The notes beneath the pieces were generated by a model, which ran no database searches, was not told the origin of the DNA, and saw only the letters and a program-made list of their open reading frames with translations. Source: Pseudomonas protegens (GTDB lineage: Bacteria > Pseudomonadota > Gammaproteobacteria > Pseudomonadales > Pseudomonadaceae). From it: 64,000 nt of DNA. This document shows positions 45,072-58,064 of this stretch, piece by piece. Within the stretch, counting starts at the first letter, position 1. Each line of letters begins with the position of its first letter. The position numbers were made by a program, and so were the translations under genes. The stretch is taken from the NCBI RefSeq assembly GCF_013407925.2, contig NZ_CP060201.1, positions 1,984,001-2,048,000 on the forward strand. The letters are read 5' to 3'.

Positions 45072-46169
45072 CTAACGCTTGTGGCCTGTGTCCAACTTAC
45101 GCTCCAGATGCATGGAGTAGCGGGACATACCGAAACAGAAAATCCAGAACACCAGGGCCGCGAAGACATAGCCTTCGGTGGCCATGCCCAGCCATTTGGG
45201 GTCGGCGGCGGCTTGCTTGACGCTGTTGAGCAGGTCGAACAGGCCAATGATGATCACCAGGCTGGTGTCCTTGAACAGGGCGATGAAGGTGTTGACGATG
45301 CCGGGAATCACCAGCTTCAGGGCCTGGGGCAGAATCACCAGGCCCATGGCCCGCCAGTAACCCAGGCCCATGGCCGCAGCCGCTTCGTACTGGCCCTTGG
45401 GAATGGCTTGCAGGCCACCACGCACCACCTCGGCCACATAGGCCGACTGGAACAGGATCACCCCGATCAGCGCCCGCAGCAGCTTGTCGAAGTTCATGCC
45501 CTCAGGCAGGAACAGCGGCAGCATCACCGAGGACATGAACAGCACGGTGATCAGCGGCACGCCGCGCCAGAACTCGATGAAGGTCACGCAGACCACGCGG
45601 ATCGCCGGCAGGTTGGAACGTCGTCCCAAGGCCAGCAGGATCCCCAGCGGCAAGGCTCCGGCAATCCCCACCGTGGCAATCACCAGGGTCAGCATCAGAC
45701 CGCCCCATTGGCTGGTGGCGACGTTGCTCAAGCCCAGGTAACCGCCATGCAGCAGGGTGTAGGCCAGCACCGGGTACCACACCAGGAAACCCAGGCCGTA
45801 GATCGCCTTGCGCGGGAAGCGCGAGATGAACAACGGCGCCACGCCGATCACCGCCAGCCACACGGTCAGGTCCACCCGCCAGCGCAGTTCCACCGGGTAG
45901 TAGCCATACATGAACTGGCCGAAACGCTGCTGGATGAACACCCAGCAGGCGCCGTCCTTGGTGCAGTCGGCACGGGTGGTGCCGACCCAGTTGGCGTCGA
46001 GGATCGCCCAGTGCAGGAGCGGCGGCACCACCAGGTAGATCAGGTAGAAGGCAAACAGGGTCAACAGGGTGTTGAGCCAGCTGGAAAACATGTTGGCGCG
46101 CATCCACGCCAGCACCCCGATACTGCGGCTGGGCGGCGGCATGTCGGGCTTGAAAATATGAGTCGTCAT
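45072..46169 (-). CDS. aapM: General L-amino acid ABC transporter permease
   Basis: This 365-residue permease has about eight membrane segments and the binding-protein-dependent transport signature [20 protein letters not shown] followed by [13 protein letters not shown], the ATPase-coupling loop. It pairs with AapQ. It begins 10 bases after aapQ. Confidence 0.95.
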   Translation of the reverse strand: MTTHIFKPDMPPPSRSIGVLAWMRANMFSSWLNTLLTLFAFYLIYLVVPPLLHWAILDANWVGTTRADCTKDGACWVFIQQRFGQFMYGYYPVELRWRVDLTVWLAVIGVAPLFISRFPRKAIYGLGFLVWYPVLAYTLLHGGYLGLSNVATSQWGGLMLTLVIATVGIAGALPLGILLALGRRSNLPAIRVVCVTFIEFWRGVPLITVLFMSSVMLPLFLPEGMNFDKLLRALIGVILFQSAYVAEVVRGGLQAIPKGQYEAAAAMGLGYWRAMGLVILPQALKLVIPGIVNTFIALFKDTSLVIIIGLFDLLNSVKQAAADPKWLGMATEGYVFAALVFWIFCFGMSRYSMHLERKLDTGHKR

Positions 46170-46179
46170 GGGCGCTTCC

Positions 46180-47361
46180 TCACCGCTCGATCAGCGCAAT
46201 GCGCTTGTTGTACCAGTTCATCAGCAGGGAAATGCTGATACTGATCGCCAGGTACACGCTCATGGTGATGGCAATGACCTCGATGGCCTGGCCGGTCTGG
46301 TTGAGCACCGTGCCGGCGAACAGCGAAACCATTTCCGGGTAGCCGATACCGGCGGCCAGGGACGAGTTCTTCGCCAGGTTCAGGTATTGGCTGGTCAGCG
46401 GCGGAATGATCACCCGCAGGGCCTGGGGAATGATCACCTTGCGCAGGGTCGGACCGTTGCGCAGCCCCAGGGAGCGAGCCGCCTCGGTCTGGCCGTGGCT
46501 CACCGACTTGATCCCGGAACGCACGATCTCGGCGATGAAGGCCGCGGTGTAGACGGTCAGGGCCAGGGTCAGGGCCAGCAGCTCGGGGATCAGCACCCAA
46601 CCGCCAACGAAGTTGAAGCCTTGCAGCTTCGGCAACTCCCAATGCACCGGCGAGCCGAAAACCAGCATGCACAGCGCCGGAATCGCCAGCAGCAGCGCCA
46701 GGCCGGTCCAGAACTTGTGGAACGGCACCCCGGTGTCTTCAAAGCGTTTGTTGGCCCAGCGGCACATCAGCACGATGGCGACGATGGCCAGCACCACACT
46801 CGCCACGAACGCCCAGAACCCCGGGGCCATCTGCGCCGCCGGCATGTTCAGGCCCCGGCTGCTGACAAAGAAGGTGTCGCCGAAGTTGTGGCTGTTGCGC
46901 GGCCCCGGCATGGTCAGGAACACCGCGAAGTACCAGAACAGGATCTGCAGCAGCGGCGGAATGTTGCGGAACACTTCCACATACACCGTCGCCAGCTTGC
47001 TGATGATCCAGTTCTGCGACAGCCGCGCCACGCCGATGATGAACCCCAGCAGAGTCGCCAGGATCACCCCGATAAAGGTCACCAGCAGCGTATTGAGCAG
47101 GCCGATGACGAAGACCCGGGCATAACTGTCCGCTTCGGTGTAGGCAATCAGGTGTTGAGCGATGCCGAAACCGGCGCTGCGCTCAAGAAAGTCGAAACCC
47201 GAGGTGATACCCCGGTGCTGCAGGTTGGTTTGCGTGTTGTCGAACAGAAACCAGCCCAGCGAAACCACCGCCACGAGGGTGATGATCTGGAACAGCCAGG
47301 CGCGCACACGCGGATCGCTGAGGCTAAGCCTCTGCTTGGGTGCGCCGATTGAATTTTGCAT
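46180..47361 (-). CDS. aapQ: General L-amino acid ABC transporter permease
   Basis: This 393-residue permease has about eight membrane segments with a long second-half insertion typical of AapQ. The coupling loop is AFIAEIVRSGIKSVSHGQTE followed by AARSLGLRNGPTLRKVI. It starts about 65 bases after aapJ, across a stable hairpin. Confidence 0.95.
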   Translation of the reverse strand: MQNSIGAPKQRLSLSDPRVRAWLFQIITLVAVVSLGWFLFDNTQTNLQHRGITSGFDFLERSAGFGIAQHLIAYTEADSYARVFVIGLLNTLLVTFIGVILATLLGFIIGVARLSQNWIISKLATVYVEVFRNIPPLLQILFWYFAVFLTMPGPRNSHNFGDTFFVSSRGLNMPAAQMAPGFWAFVASVVLAIVAIVLMCRWANKRFEDTGVPFHKFWTGLALLLAIPALCMLVFGSPVHWELPKLQGFNFVGGWVLIPELLALTLALTVYTAAFIAEIVRSGIKSVSHGQTEAARSLGLRNGPTLRKVIIPQALRVIIPPLTSQYLNLAKNSSLAAGIGYPEMVSLFAGTVLNQTGQAIEVIAITMSVYLAISISISLLMNWYNKRIALIER

Positions 47362-47390
47362 GAAGTGCCCCAGGAATAATGGAACAGAAC

Positions 47391-47419
47391 ATCACCCGGC
47401 GGTTGGCCCGCCGGGTGAT
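47391..47419 (-). terminator. Hairpin between aapJ and aapQ
   Basis: ATCACCCGGCGG pairs with CCGCCGGGTGAT, a perfect 12-base stem with a five-base loop just past the aapJ stop. There is no T-run, so I take it as a 3' stabiliser or attenuator that lets the binding protein be made in excess over the permeases. Confidence 0.7.
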
Positions 47420-47426
47420 AGAACCA

Positions 47427-48455
47427 TCAGCGCACAGGTGGTGCGTATTGGATGCCGCCGTTGTTCCACAGCGCGTTCAGGCCGCGGTCGATGGCCAGTG
47501 GCGTGCTCTTGCCGAGGTTTTTCTCGAACACTTCACCGTAGTTACCTACTTGCTTGACGATCTGTACTACCCAATCCTTCGGCAGTTTCAGGTCTTTGCC
47601 GTATTCACCGTCCGCGCCCAGCAGACGTGCTACATCAGGGTTCTTGGTCGACTTGGCTTCAGCTTCGACGTTTTTCGAAGTGATGCCCGCCTCTTCGGCG
47701 TTGAGCATGGCGAACAGGGTCCACTTGACGATGCTGAACCACTCTTCGTCGCCCTTACGCACCACCGGGCCCAGCGGCTCCTTGGAGATGGTTTCCGGCA
47801 GCACGACATAATCGGTCGGGGTGGCCAGCTTGCTGCGCTGTGCGTAGAGCTGGGACTTGTCGGAGGTCAGCACGTCGCAACGCCCGGATTCCAGGGACTT
47901 GGCGCTTTCATCGGAGGTATCAAAGGTGATCGGGGTGTATTTCAGACCATTGCCACGGAAGTAGTCCGACACGTTCAGCTCGGTAGTAGTACCGGCTTGA
48001 ATACAGATGGTCGCGCCGTCCAGCTCCTTGGCACTTTTCACACCCAGTTTGTTGTTCACCAGGAAGCCGATGCCGTCGTAATAAGTGACACCGGCGAACA
48101 TCAGGCCCATGCCCGCATCGCGGGAGCTGGTCCAGGTGGTGTTGCGCGACAGCACGTCGATTTCGCCGGATTGCAGCGCGGTGAAGCGCTCCTTGGCGTT
48201 CAACTGGCTGAACTTGACCTTGGTCGCATCACCGAATACCGCAGCAGCCACTGCGCGGCAGACGTCGGCGTCGATCCCGAGGATCTTGCCGGTCGCATCC
48301 GGAACCGAGAAGCCCGGCAAACCATCACTGACGCCGCACTGTACGAAACCTTTCTTCTGTACTGCATCCAGAGTCGCACCCGCCTGTGCGAAACCGCTTG
48401 TAGCCAGTACCGTGGCCGCCGTGACAGCGGCCAGGGTGGATTTCAACATCTTCAT
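47427..48455 (-). CDS. aapJ: General L-amino acid ABC transporter binding protein
   Basis: This 342-residue periplasmic protein has a signal peptide (about residues 1-25, ending FAQA), then LDAVQKKGFVQCGVSDGLPG, the standard start of the mature domain, and GKILGIDADVCRAVAAAVFG. It binds a broad range of L-amino acids and delivers them to AapQM. It is first in the aapJQMP operon. Confidence 0.95.
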   Translation of the reverse strand: MKMLKSTLAAVTAATVLATSGFAQAGATLDAVQKKGFVQCGVSDGLPGFSVPDATGKILGIDADVCRAVAAAVFGDATKVKFSQLNAKERFTALQSGEIDVLSRNTTWTSSRDAGMGLMFAGVTYYDGIGFLVNNKLGVKSAKELDGATICIQAGTTTELNVSDYFRGNGLKYTPITFDTSDESAKSLESGRCDVLTSDKSQLYAQRSKLATPTDYVVLPETISKEPLGPVVRKGDEEWFSIVKWTLFAMLNAEEAGITSKNVEAEAKSTKNPDVARLLGADGEYGKDLKLPKDWVVQIVKQVGNYGEVFEKNLGKSTPLAIDRGLNALWNNGGIQYAPPVR

Positions 48456-49588
<1,133 letters not shown>

Positions 49589-49685
49589 AAAAACCGCCTC
49601 AAGCCAGGGCCCAGAGCAACAGACTACGCCGCGCCCGTTTCTTGCATTACACTGGCCGGCGTACATTCCTTAACCAATTGATGAG

Positions 49686-51182
49686 ATGATCGTGCTCAAA
49701 GCACTCAAGAAAATCTTCGGTAAAAGCGAGGCTGAGCCGCTCGCGCCAAGCCCCAGCGCCCCCTCCCCCAATTCCAGCAGCCGCAACGACGGCCGTCAGC
49801 CGGAACGGAGCGCCCCCACTACCGCAGCTAAAAAAGAACCGGTGAACACATCGGCCGCCCCTTGCGCTCCCAAAGCGCCGCGCCAAGAGAAGCCCAAGGC
49901 CGAACAACCCAAGCCTGAGCAGCCGCGCCGTCCGCGCGCGCCCAAGCCGCCGGCCAATCCCTGGAAACTTGAAGACTTCGTGGTCGAACCCCAGGAGGGC
50001 AAGACCCGCTTCCACGACTTCAAGCTGGCTCCGGAACTGATGCACGCCATCCAGGACCTGGGCTTTCCTTATTGCACGCCGATCCAGGCCCAGGTGCTGG
50101 GCTATACCCTGGCGGGCAAGGACGCCATCGGCCGGGCCCAGACCGGCACCGGCAAGACCGCCGCGTTCCTGATCTCGATCATCACCCAGTTGCTGCAGAC
50201 CCCGCCGCCCAAAGAGCGCTACATGGGCGAGCCTCGGGCGCTGATCATTGCCCCGACCCGGGAGCTGGTGGTGCAGATCGCCAAGGACGCAGCGGCGCTG
50301 ACCAAGTACACCGGCCTCAACGTCATGACCTTCGTCGGTGGCATGGATTTCGACAAGCAGCTCAAGCACCTGGAAGCCCGCCACTGCGACATCCTGGTGG
50401 CCACCCCGGGCCGCCTGCTGGATTTCAACCAGCGCGGCGACGTGCACCTGGACATGGTCGAAGTGATGGTGCTCGACGAAGCCGACCGCATGCTCGACAT
50501 GGGCTTCATCCCGCAGGTGCGGCAGATCATTCGCCAGACTCCGCCCAAGAGCGAACGCCAGACCCTGCTGTTCTCCGCCACCTTCACCGATGACGTGATG
50601 AACCTGGCCAAGCAATGGACCACCGACCCGGCGATCGTCGAGATCGAGGCCGAGAACGTCGCCAGCGAAAACGTCGAACAGCACATCTATGCCGTGGCCG
50701 GGGCCGACAAGTACAAGCTGCTGTACAACCTGGTCACCGACAATGGCTGGGAACGGGTCATGGTCTTCGCCAACCGCAAGGACGAAGTGCGGCGCATCGA
50801 GGAACGCCTGGTGCGCGACGGCGTCAACGCCGCCCAGCTGTCCGGCGACGTGCCGCAGCACAAGCGGATCAAGACCCTGGAAGGCTTCCGCGAAGGCAAG
50901 ATCCGGGTCCTGGTGGCCACCGACGTGGCCGGCCGCGGCATCCATATCGACGGCATCAGCCATGTGATCAACTTCACCCTGCCGGAAGTGCCGGACGACT
51001 ACGTGCACCGTATCGGCCGTACCGGTCGCGCCGGGGCCGAGGGCGTGTCCATCAGCTTTGCCGGCGAGGACGACTCCTACCAGCTGCCATCGATCGAAGC
51101 CCTGCTGGGACGCAAGATCAGCTGCGAGATGCCACCCGCCGAGCTGTTGCGCCCAGTGGAGCGCAAACGCCCGCAAGCCTGA
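49686..51182 (+). CDS. rhlB: DEAD-box ATP-dependent RNA helicase RhlB
   Basis: This 498-residue helicase has a disordered N-terminal region (about residues 15-98) rich in Pro, Ala, Lys and Arg, then the helicase core: Q motif near [15 protein letters not shown], motif I AQTGTGKT, motif [11 protein letters not shown], motif III SAT and motif [12 protein letters not shown]. In many proteobacteria RhlB works in the RNA degradosome. The gene ahead of dauB in P. aeruginosa is also rhlB (PA3861). Confidence 0.93.
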   Translation: MIVLKALKKIFGKSEAEPLAPSPSAPSPNSSSRNDGRQPERSAPTTAAKKEPVNTSAAPCAPKAPRQEKPKAEQPKPEQPRRPRAPKPPANPWKLEDFVVEPQEGKTRFHDFKLAPELMHAIQDLGFPYCTPIQAQVLGYTLAGKDAIGRAQTGTGKTAAFLISIITQLLQTPPPKERYMGEPRALIIAPTRELVVQIAKDAAALTKYTGLNVMTFVGGMDFDKQLKHLEARHCDILVATPGRLLDFNQRGDVHLDMVEVMVLDEADRMLDMGFIPQVRQIIRQTPPKSERQTLLFSATFTDDVMNLAKQWTTDPAIVEIEAENVASENVEQHIYAVAGADKYKLLYNLVTDNGWERVMVFANRKDEVRRIEERLVRDGVNAAQLSGDVPQHKRIKTLEGFREGKIRVLVATDVAGRGIHIDGISHVINFTLPEVPDDYVHRIGRTGRAGAEGVSISFAGEDDSYQLPSIEALLGRKISCEMPPAELLRPVERKRPQA

Positions 51183-51196
51183 TCACGGTCGCCGCG

Positions 51197-51231
51197 AAAA
51201 AACGCAGCCATCACCGGCTGCGTTTTTTTTT
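51197..51231 (+). terminator. Terminator after rhlB
   Basis: ACGCAGCC (51202-51209) and GGCTGCGT (51216-51223) form an eight-base stem followed by a T-run of eight. An A-run on the other side also permits minus-strand use. Confidence 0.92.
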
Positions 51232-51241
51232 CGCCTGGATA

Positions 51242-51273
51242 TTGCCCACCAACACCAAAAGTCCATAATGGAC
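51242..51273 (+). promoter_or_regulatory. dauBA promoter and candidate DauR operator
   Basis: TTGCCC (51242-51247) and CATAAT (51264-51269) are 16 bases apart. The -10 lies inside GTCCATAATGGAC (51261-51273), an exact 6+1+6 palindrome 31 bases before the dauB start. A repressor bound there would block the promoter. Confidence 0.55.
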
Positions 51274-51303
51274 AAATTAGTTTAATTTGATGGGAGCCCT
51301 TGC

Positions 51304-53419
<2,116 letters not shown>

Positions 53420-53509
53420 AACCGCCCTCGGGATGACGCGCCCGAACGATTGCGGCACACTCCCTGCGCCCGCTAACGGCGGGCGCCGATGCCGCCTGGA
53501 GTAAGACCC

Positions 53510-54139
53510 ATGACCTCACCCGCAAAGGACCCTGCCCTGGACAATTTCCGGGCGATTGCCGATGCCATTGCCACGTTGTTTTTCCCTCACGCCGAGGTGG
53601 TGCTCCACGACCTGCGCACGCAGAAGATCGACTACATCGCCAACAACCTGTCCAAGCGCGAAGTGGGCGACGATGCGGCCCTGGAAGACCTGCTCAGCGG
53701 CGACAGCGACGAACGCAATATCGGCCCCTATGAAAAGCTCAACTGGGACGGACAGAAGATCCGCAGCCTCAGCAGCGTGCTGCGCGACAGCCACGGCCAG
53801 CCAATGGCCGTGCTGTGCATCAACCTGAACATCTCGCTGCTGGAAAACGCCAAGGCGGCGCTGGACCTGTTTCTCTCACCGAGCAAGCTGATTCCCCAGC
53901 CCGACTCGCTGTTTCGTGATGACTGGCAAGAGCGCATCAACACCTTCCTGCACAACTGGCTGCGCGAGCGCCAGCTGGGGCTGAACCTGCTGACCCGCGA
54001 TCACAAGCGCGAACTGGTACTGGCCCTGCACGCCGAGGGCGCCTTCAAGGGCAAGAGCGCCTCCAACTACGTGGCCAACGTGCTGAACATGGGCCGGGCG
54101 ACGGTGTACAAGCACCTGAAGGAATTGAAGGGCCAATAG
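53510..54139 (+). CDS. dauR: YheO-like transcriptional regulator DauR
   Basis: This 209-residue regulator has a YheO-type PAS domain (about residues 12-125: PHAEVVLHDLRTQKIDYIAN) and a C-terminal helix-turn-helix of the HTH_22 type (about 150-205: GKSASNYVANVLNMGRATVY followed by KHLKEL). In P. aeruginosa DauR represses dauBAR. The ATG at 53510 follows a GGAG site; the frame's earlier start at 53489 lacks one. It lies 90 bases after dauA. Confidence 0.88.
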   Translation: MTSPAKDPALDNFRAIADAIATLFFPHAEVVLHDLRTQKIDYIANNLSKREVGDDAALEDLLSGDSDERNIGPYEKLNWDGQKIRSLSSVLRDSHGQPMAVLCINLNISLLENAKAALDLFLSPSKLIPQPDSLFRDDWQERINTFLHNWLRERQLGLNLLTRDHKRELVLALHAEGAFKGKSASNYVANVLNMGRATVYKHLKELKGQ

Positions 54140-54141
54140 AG

Positions 54142-54209
54142 GTTCGCGAGCAAGCTCGCTCCTACACGCAATTGCACAACACCTGTAGGAGCGAGCTCGC
54201 TCGCGAAGG
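54142..54209. repeat. REP pair (REPIN), family A
   Basis: TTCGCGAGCAAGCTCGCTCC and the inverse GGAGCGAGCTCGCTCGCGAA lie about 22 bases apart between the convergent dauR and amino acid binding-protein genes. Confidence 0.87.
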
Positions 54210-54233
54210 CGTCCTCAAGAACGCCGCAACGTC

Positions 54234-55010
54234 TCAATCCCCATAAATATCCGACTTGAAGTACTTGGCCTGGATCTTCTGATATTCGCCCTTGGCGCGA
54301 ATCTCATCGATGGCCTTGTTCAACTCGCCCACCAGCTCACTGTTGCCCTTGCGCACCGCGATCCCCGCGCCCTCGCCGACGTACTTGGGATCCTTCAACT
54401 CGGGCCCGACAAAGGCGTAGTCGGCGCCCCGAGGCATCGACAGGAAATCCTCCAAGGGAATGGTGTCGGCGAAGATCGCGTCCAGGCGCCCGGCAGCCAG
54501 GTCCATGTAGATCTCTTCGTTGTTGCTGTAGCGCACCACCTTGATGCCCTTGGGTTCGAAGACCTCGGTGGCGAAACGGTCGGTGGTGGTGGAACGCTGC
54601 ACGCCCACGGTCTTGCCCTTGAGGCTGGCGTACTGTTCATCCACCACCGCGCCCTTTTTCATCACCAGGCGCGACGAGGTGAAGTAGTACTTGTGGGTGA
54701 AGTCCACCGATTTGCGGCGTTCCGCGGTGATGGTCATGGAGGACAGCGCGGCGTCGATCTTCTTCACTTTCAACGAGGGAATCAGACCGTCGAACTCGCC
54801 CTCGACCCACTCGCACTTGACCTGCATCTGCGCGCACAGGGCATTGCCGATGTCGTAGTCGAAACCGCCGATCTTGCCGTCGGCGGTCTTGAAGGCGAAC
54901 GGCGGATACGCCGCCTCGATACCCAGGCGCAGGGTTTTCTCGGCAGCCATCAGGCTGCTGCACGCCAACAGGCTCAAGGCCAGGCCACTGATGAGGGGGC
55001 ATTTTTTCAT
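54234..55010 (-). CDS. Amino acid ABC transporter binding protein (Lys/Arg/Orn type)
   Basis: This 258-residue periplasmic protein has a signal peptide (about residues 1-22, ending MAA) and the family-3 solute-binding start [20 protein letters not shown], with [14 protein letters not shown] after it. Similarity to arginine/ornithine-type binding proteins and its place beside dauBAR suggest a basic amino acid ligand. No permease or ATPase gene is adjacent. Confidence 0.88.
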   Translation of the reverse strand: MKKCPLISGLALSLLACSSLMAAEKTLRLGIEAAYPPFAFKTADGKIGGFDYDIGNALCAQMQVKCEWVEGEFDGLIPSLKVKKIDAALSSMTITAERRKSVDFTHKYYFTSSRLVMKKGAVVDEQYASLKGKTVGVQRSTTTDRFATEVFEPKGIKVVRYSNNEEIYMDLAAGRLDAIFADTIPLEDFLSMPRGADYAFVGPELKDPKYVGEGAGIAVRKGNSELVGELNKAIDEIRAKGEYQKIQAKYFKSDIYGD

Positions 55011-55228
55011 GTTCGATCTCTCGCGGGTTGTTGTTGGTTTGGCAAGACAGAAGGAAAGGATGAAACGGAGGACGCTGTATTTGTACTTGTAATTCCATAC
55101 TGGACTTTTACGTACATATCGTCAACGGCGCGCGCAGCGACTTATCCCCAGCGGTCGGCGGGAACAATCGCAGTCGATTACAGGTTGGATTGCGGCGGAC
55201 TCGGGCGCCGCCGGCCAGCATCAGGGGA

Positions 55229-55681
55229 TCAGTCTTTCCAGCGCGCGGCCGCCGCGTGGTCACTGTCGCGGCCTTCCACCCAACGGGGGCCGTCGGCAGT
55301 GTTTTCCTTTTTCCAGAACGGCGCCCGGGTCTTCAGATAATCCATGACAAAGGCGCAGGCATCGAACGCCGCCTGGCGATGGGCACTGGCCGCGCCGACG
55401 AAGACAATCGGCTCGCCCGGCTCCAGGGCGCCGATGCGGTGCAGCACCTCCAGTTGCAACAGCGGCCAGCGTTGCTCGGCTTCGGCCGCAATCTTGCCCA
55501 GGGCCTTTTCGGTCATACCCGGGTAGTGCTCCAGGAACATGCCGTGCACGTCCTGGCCGTCATTGAAGTCGCGCACGTAGCCGACAAAGCTGACCACCGC
55601 GCCAACCCCGGTATTGGCGGCGTGCATGGCGTTGACTTCGGCGCCGGGATCGAAGGCCGCGGATTGCACACGGATCGCCAT
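55229..55681 (-). CDS. moaE: Molybdopterin synthase catalytic subunit
   Basis: This 150-residue protein transfers sulphur from MoaD thiocarboxylate to precursor Z. GAVVSFVGYVRDFNDGQDV and LEHYPGMTEKAL are typical, as are HRIGALEPGEPIV and the KTRAPFWKKE active-site lysine region. It follows moaD by one base on the minus strand. Confidence 0.95.
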   Translation of the reverse strand: MAIRVQSAAFDPGAEVNAMHAANTGVGAVVSFVGYVRDFNDGQDVHGMFLEHYPGMTEKALGKIAAEAEQRWPLLQLEVLHRIGALEPGEPIVFVGAASAHRQAAFDACAFVMDYLKTRAPFWKKENTADGPRWVEGRDSDHAAAARWKD

Positions 55682-55682
55682 C

Positions 55683-55925
55683 TCAGCCTCCGGTCACGGT
55701 GGGAAAGAACGCCACTTCATCGCCGTCCGCCAGGGGTTCGTCCAGCTGGCACAGCTCTTCGTTGCGGGCGCACATCAGGTTCTGTTCGGCCAATACGCTG
55801 GCGCCCTCGCGGGACAGCAACGCCTGGCGCACATCGTCGACACAGGCAAAGTCACCCTCGACAAGCAGGCCATCGAGCCCCAGGGCCTCACGGTAACGGG
55901 CAAAGAACTTCACCGAGATCCTCAT
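55683..55925 (-). CDS. moaD: Molybdopterin synthase sulphur-carrier subunit
   Basis: This 80-residue ubiquitin-like protein ends in FFPTVTGG; the terminal Gly-Gly is the site activated as a thiocarboxylate. It overlaps the end of moaC by four bases. Confidence 0.95.
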   Translation of the reverse strand: MRISVKFFARYREALGLDGLLVEGDFACVDDVRQALLSREGASVLAEQNLMCARNEELCQLDEPLADGDEVAFFPTVTGG

Positions 55926-56395
55926 GCGTCAGCCACCCGGTAATCGCCGCTCTTGCCACCGGATTTCTCCAGCACCCGCACGCCTTCGATGGTCATGCCG
56001 CGGTCCACGGCCTTGCACATGTCGTAGATGGTCAGCGCGGCGACGCTGGCGGCGGTCAGCGCCTCCATTTCCACCCCGGTCTGCCCCGACAGCTTGCAAC
56101 GCGCCACGATGTGCACGCTGTCCTCGCCCTGGGCACTGAGTTCGACCTTGACACTGGTCAGCATCAGGGGATGGCACAGGGGAATCAGGTCACTGGTCTT
56201 CTTCGCCGCCTGGATCCCGGCGATGCGCGCCACGGCAAAGACATCGCCCTTGGGATGACCGCCACTGACGATCATCTGCAGGGTTTGCGGGAGCATGCGC
56301 ACCCGCGCTTCGGCCGCCGCCTCGCGAAAGGTCACGGCCTTGTCGGTGACGTCGACCATATTGGCGCGCCCTTGGGAATCGAGATGAGTCAGCAC
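55922..56395 (-). CDS. moaC: Cyclic pyranopterin monophosphate synthase
   Basis: This 157-residue enzyme converts the MoaA product to cyclic pyranopterin monophosphate. [16 protein letters not shown] and [20 protein letters not shown] are the conserved blocks. The start is the GTG at 56393-56395, supported by AGGAG eight bases upstream; it reads MLTHLDSQG. It is first in moaCDE. moaA is not in the window. Confidence 0.94.
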   Translation of the reverse strand: MLTHLDSQGRANMVDVTDKAVTFREAAAEARVRMLPQTLQMIVSGGHPKGDVFAVARIAGIQAAKKTSDLIPLCHPLMLTSVKVELSAQGEDSVHIVARCKLSGQTGVEMEALTAASVAALTIYDMCKAVDRGMTIEGVRVLEKSGGKSGDYRVADA

Positions 56396-56574
56396 GGCGT
56401 TACTCCTGATCAGGTGGGCCGATTGTAAACCTGCGGGTCAGTTTTTCGCACGGGGCATCTGCCCGCTCCAACCGGCAATCAGCCCGACGAATATCCCGCA
56501 TCAGAACAACGAATTGGAGCCCGGCGGCGGATAAACGTACAACAGCGCCTACGTCCAAAAAAGGAAGTCGCGCC

Positions 56575-57021
56575 ATGGCCTTGTTCGTTTCGATCCTGCT
56601 CAGCCTGCTCGCCGGTTTTGCCGTGCCCCTCCAGGCCGGGACCAACGCCCGCCTGGGCACCCTGCTGGGGCATCCACTGTGGGCCACCGGTGTTTCGCTG
56701 CTGGTCAGCCTGCTGGTGCTGGGGGGCCTGCTGCTGTTCATCAAGTTGCCCAAGCCCAATCTGATGGCCGCGCTGCAAGGCCCCTGGTGGATCTGGATGG
56801 GCGGCCTGGCCGGGGTGCTCTACATCACCGTGGCGCTGTTGATGGCACCGCGCCTGGGGGCGCTGAATTTCATCATGGTGGTGATCATCGGCCAGTTGTT
56901 GATCTCGCTGATCATCGACTACTTCGGCCTGGTGGGCCTGCCACGCAAGGACATCAGCCTGCAGAAACTGATCGGCGTGCTGGTGGTGATCGGCGGTTTC
57001 GTCATCACCACCCGGGGCTGA
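56575..57021 (+). CDS. DMT family (YdcZ/DUF606) membrane protein
   Basis: This 148-residue protein has four to five membrane segments. It begins MALFVSILLSLLAGFAVPLQ, followed by GTNARLGTLLG, the YdcZ signature. LGALNFIMVVIIGQLLISLI covers a later segment. YdcZ proteins are half-size DMT carriers with no known substrate. AAGGAAG lies upstream of the ATG. It is divergent from moaC and convergent with the LysR gene. Confidence 0.86.
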   Translation: MALFVSILLSLLAGFAVPLQAGTNARLGTLLGHPLWATGVSLLVSLLVLGGLLLFIKLPKPNLMAALQGPWWIWMGGLAGVLYITVALLMAPRLGALNFIMVVIIGQLLISLIIDYFGLVGLPRKDISLQKLIGVLVVIGGFVITTRG

Positions 57022-57030
57022 GAGGCCGCC

Positions 57031-57948
57031 TCAGTCCTGGGACACGCTGGCCAGCCGGACCTGCTCACGCAACCAGCGATGGGCCAGGTCATCGCTGAAA
57101 CGCGAATGCCAGATCTGCACGAACTTGAAGGGCGCAATGTTCAGCGGCGGGGTCAGGCGCAGCAGTCCGGGCTGCAGCGGGATCTCGTCCAGGGTGCGGC
57201 TGGCCACGGTGAGGATCAGGTCGGTGCCACGGATCAGGTTCGGCGCCGCGCCCCAATGAGGCACGCTGAACGCAATCTGCCGCTGCAGGCCTTCGTCTGC
57301 CAGGCGCTGATCGACCTCACCGTTGAAGCAACCATCCATCGATACCTGCAAATGCGGACGCGCCAGATAGGTGCTCAAGTCCAGGCTTTGCTCCGCGCCC
57401 AAGGTGCTGCCATCCACCAGGCAAGAGAAGGTTTCTGCAAACAGCACCTCCTTGACGATCTCTCCCCCGAGGCTGGGAAACACCCCCAGGGCCAGGTCGA
57501 TCTGGCCCTGGGCAATCTGCTCGGACATCTGGTGCCGGCTACCCTGGGTCACCACCAGGCGCATCAGTGGCGCCTCGCCGCGCAGGCGCACCAGCAACCG
57601 GGGCAGGACGATGGCCGCCGCGTAATCCGACATCGCCAGGTGAAAGATCCGCTGGGAGCTGGCCGGGTCGAAGTCCAGGGATTTGCCGAGCAAGGTTTCG
57701 ATCTGGCTGAGAATCTCCTTGAGGGGCGCCTGCAGGCTGCGGGCCAGGGGGCTGAGCAGCACGTCGTTGCCCTGGCGGATCAGCAACGGATCATCCAGCA
57801 GCACCCGCAGCTTGCCCAGGGAATGGCTGATGGCCGGCTGGCTCAGGTGCAGGCGCTCGCCGGTGCGGGTCACGTGTTTTTCCGTCAGCAAGGCATCGAG
57901 TACCACCAACAGATTCAGATCGATATTGCGCAGGGAAACGCGGGTCAT
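57031..57948 (-). CDS. LysR family transcriptional regulator
   Basis: This 305-residue protein has the N-terminal LysR helix-turn-helix (about residues 8-67: DLNLLVVLDALLTEKHVTRT, GERLHLSQPAISHSLGKLRV) and a C-terminal ligand-binding domain. The NodD/LinR-type group fits its start. The ATG at 57946-57948 is chosen over a longer upstream frame. It overlaps no gene; its target is not adjacent in an obvious divergent layout. Confidence 0.87.
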   Translation of the reverse strand: MTRVSLRNIDLNLLVVLDALLTEKHVTRTGERLHLSQPAISHSLGKLRVLLDDPLLIRQGNDVLLSPLARSLQAPLKEILSQIETLLGKSLDFDPASSQRIFHLAMSDYAAAIVLPRLLVRLRGEAPLMRLVVTQGSRHQMSEQIAQGQIDLALGVFPSLGGEIVKEVLFAETFSCLVDGSTLGAEQSLDLSTYLARPHLQVSMDGCFNGEVDQRLADEGLQRQIAFSVPHWGAAPNLIRGTDLILTVASRTLDEIPLQPGLLRLTPPLNIAPFKFVQIWHSRFSDDLAHRWLREQVRLASVSQD

Positions 57949-58017
57949 CCGGTGTTTTCCAACTGGGAAGCGCTCGGCGGCGGGGAGCCGCAGAATAACC
58001 CAGTGCCCCAGGCCGAA

Positions 58018-58047
58018 TGCAAAACGGGCGACCCGAAGGCCGCCCGT
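58018..58047 (-). terminator. Terminator after the PIN-PhoH gene
   Basis: On the minus strand ACGGGCG pairs with CGCCCGT across a ten-base loop and is followed by TTTT. Confidence 0.8.
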
Positions 58048-58064
58048 GCTGGAAGGAATTGCAG

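Noticed and set aside
56396..56574. A molybdenum-cofactor riboswitch upstream of moaC.
   Set aside because: The gap is too short and shows no matching multi-stem pattern; a plain TACAAT-type promoter is enough.
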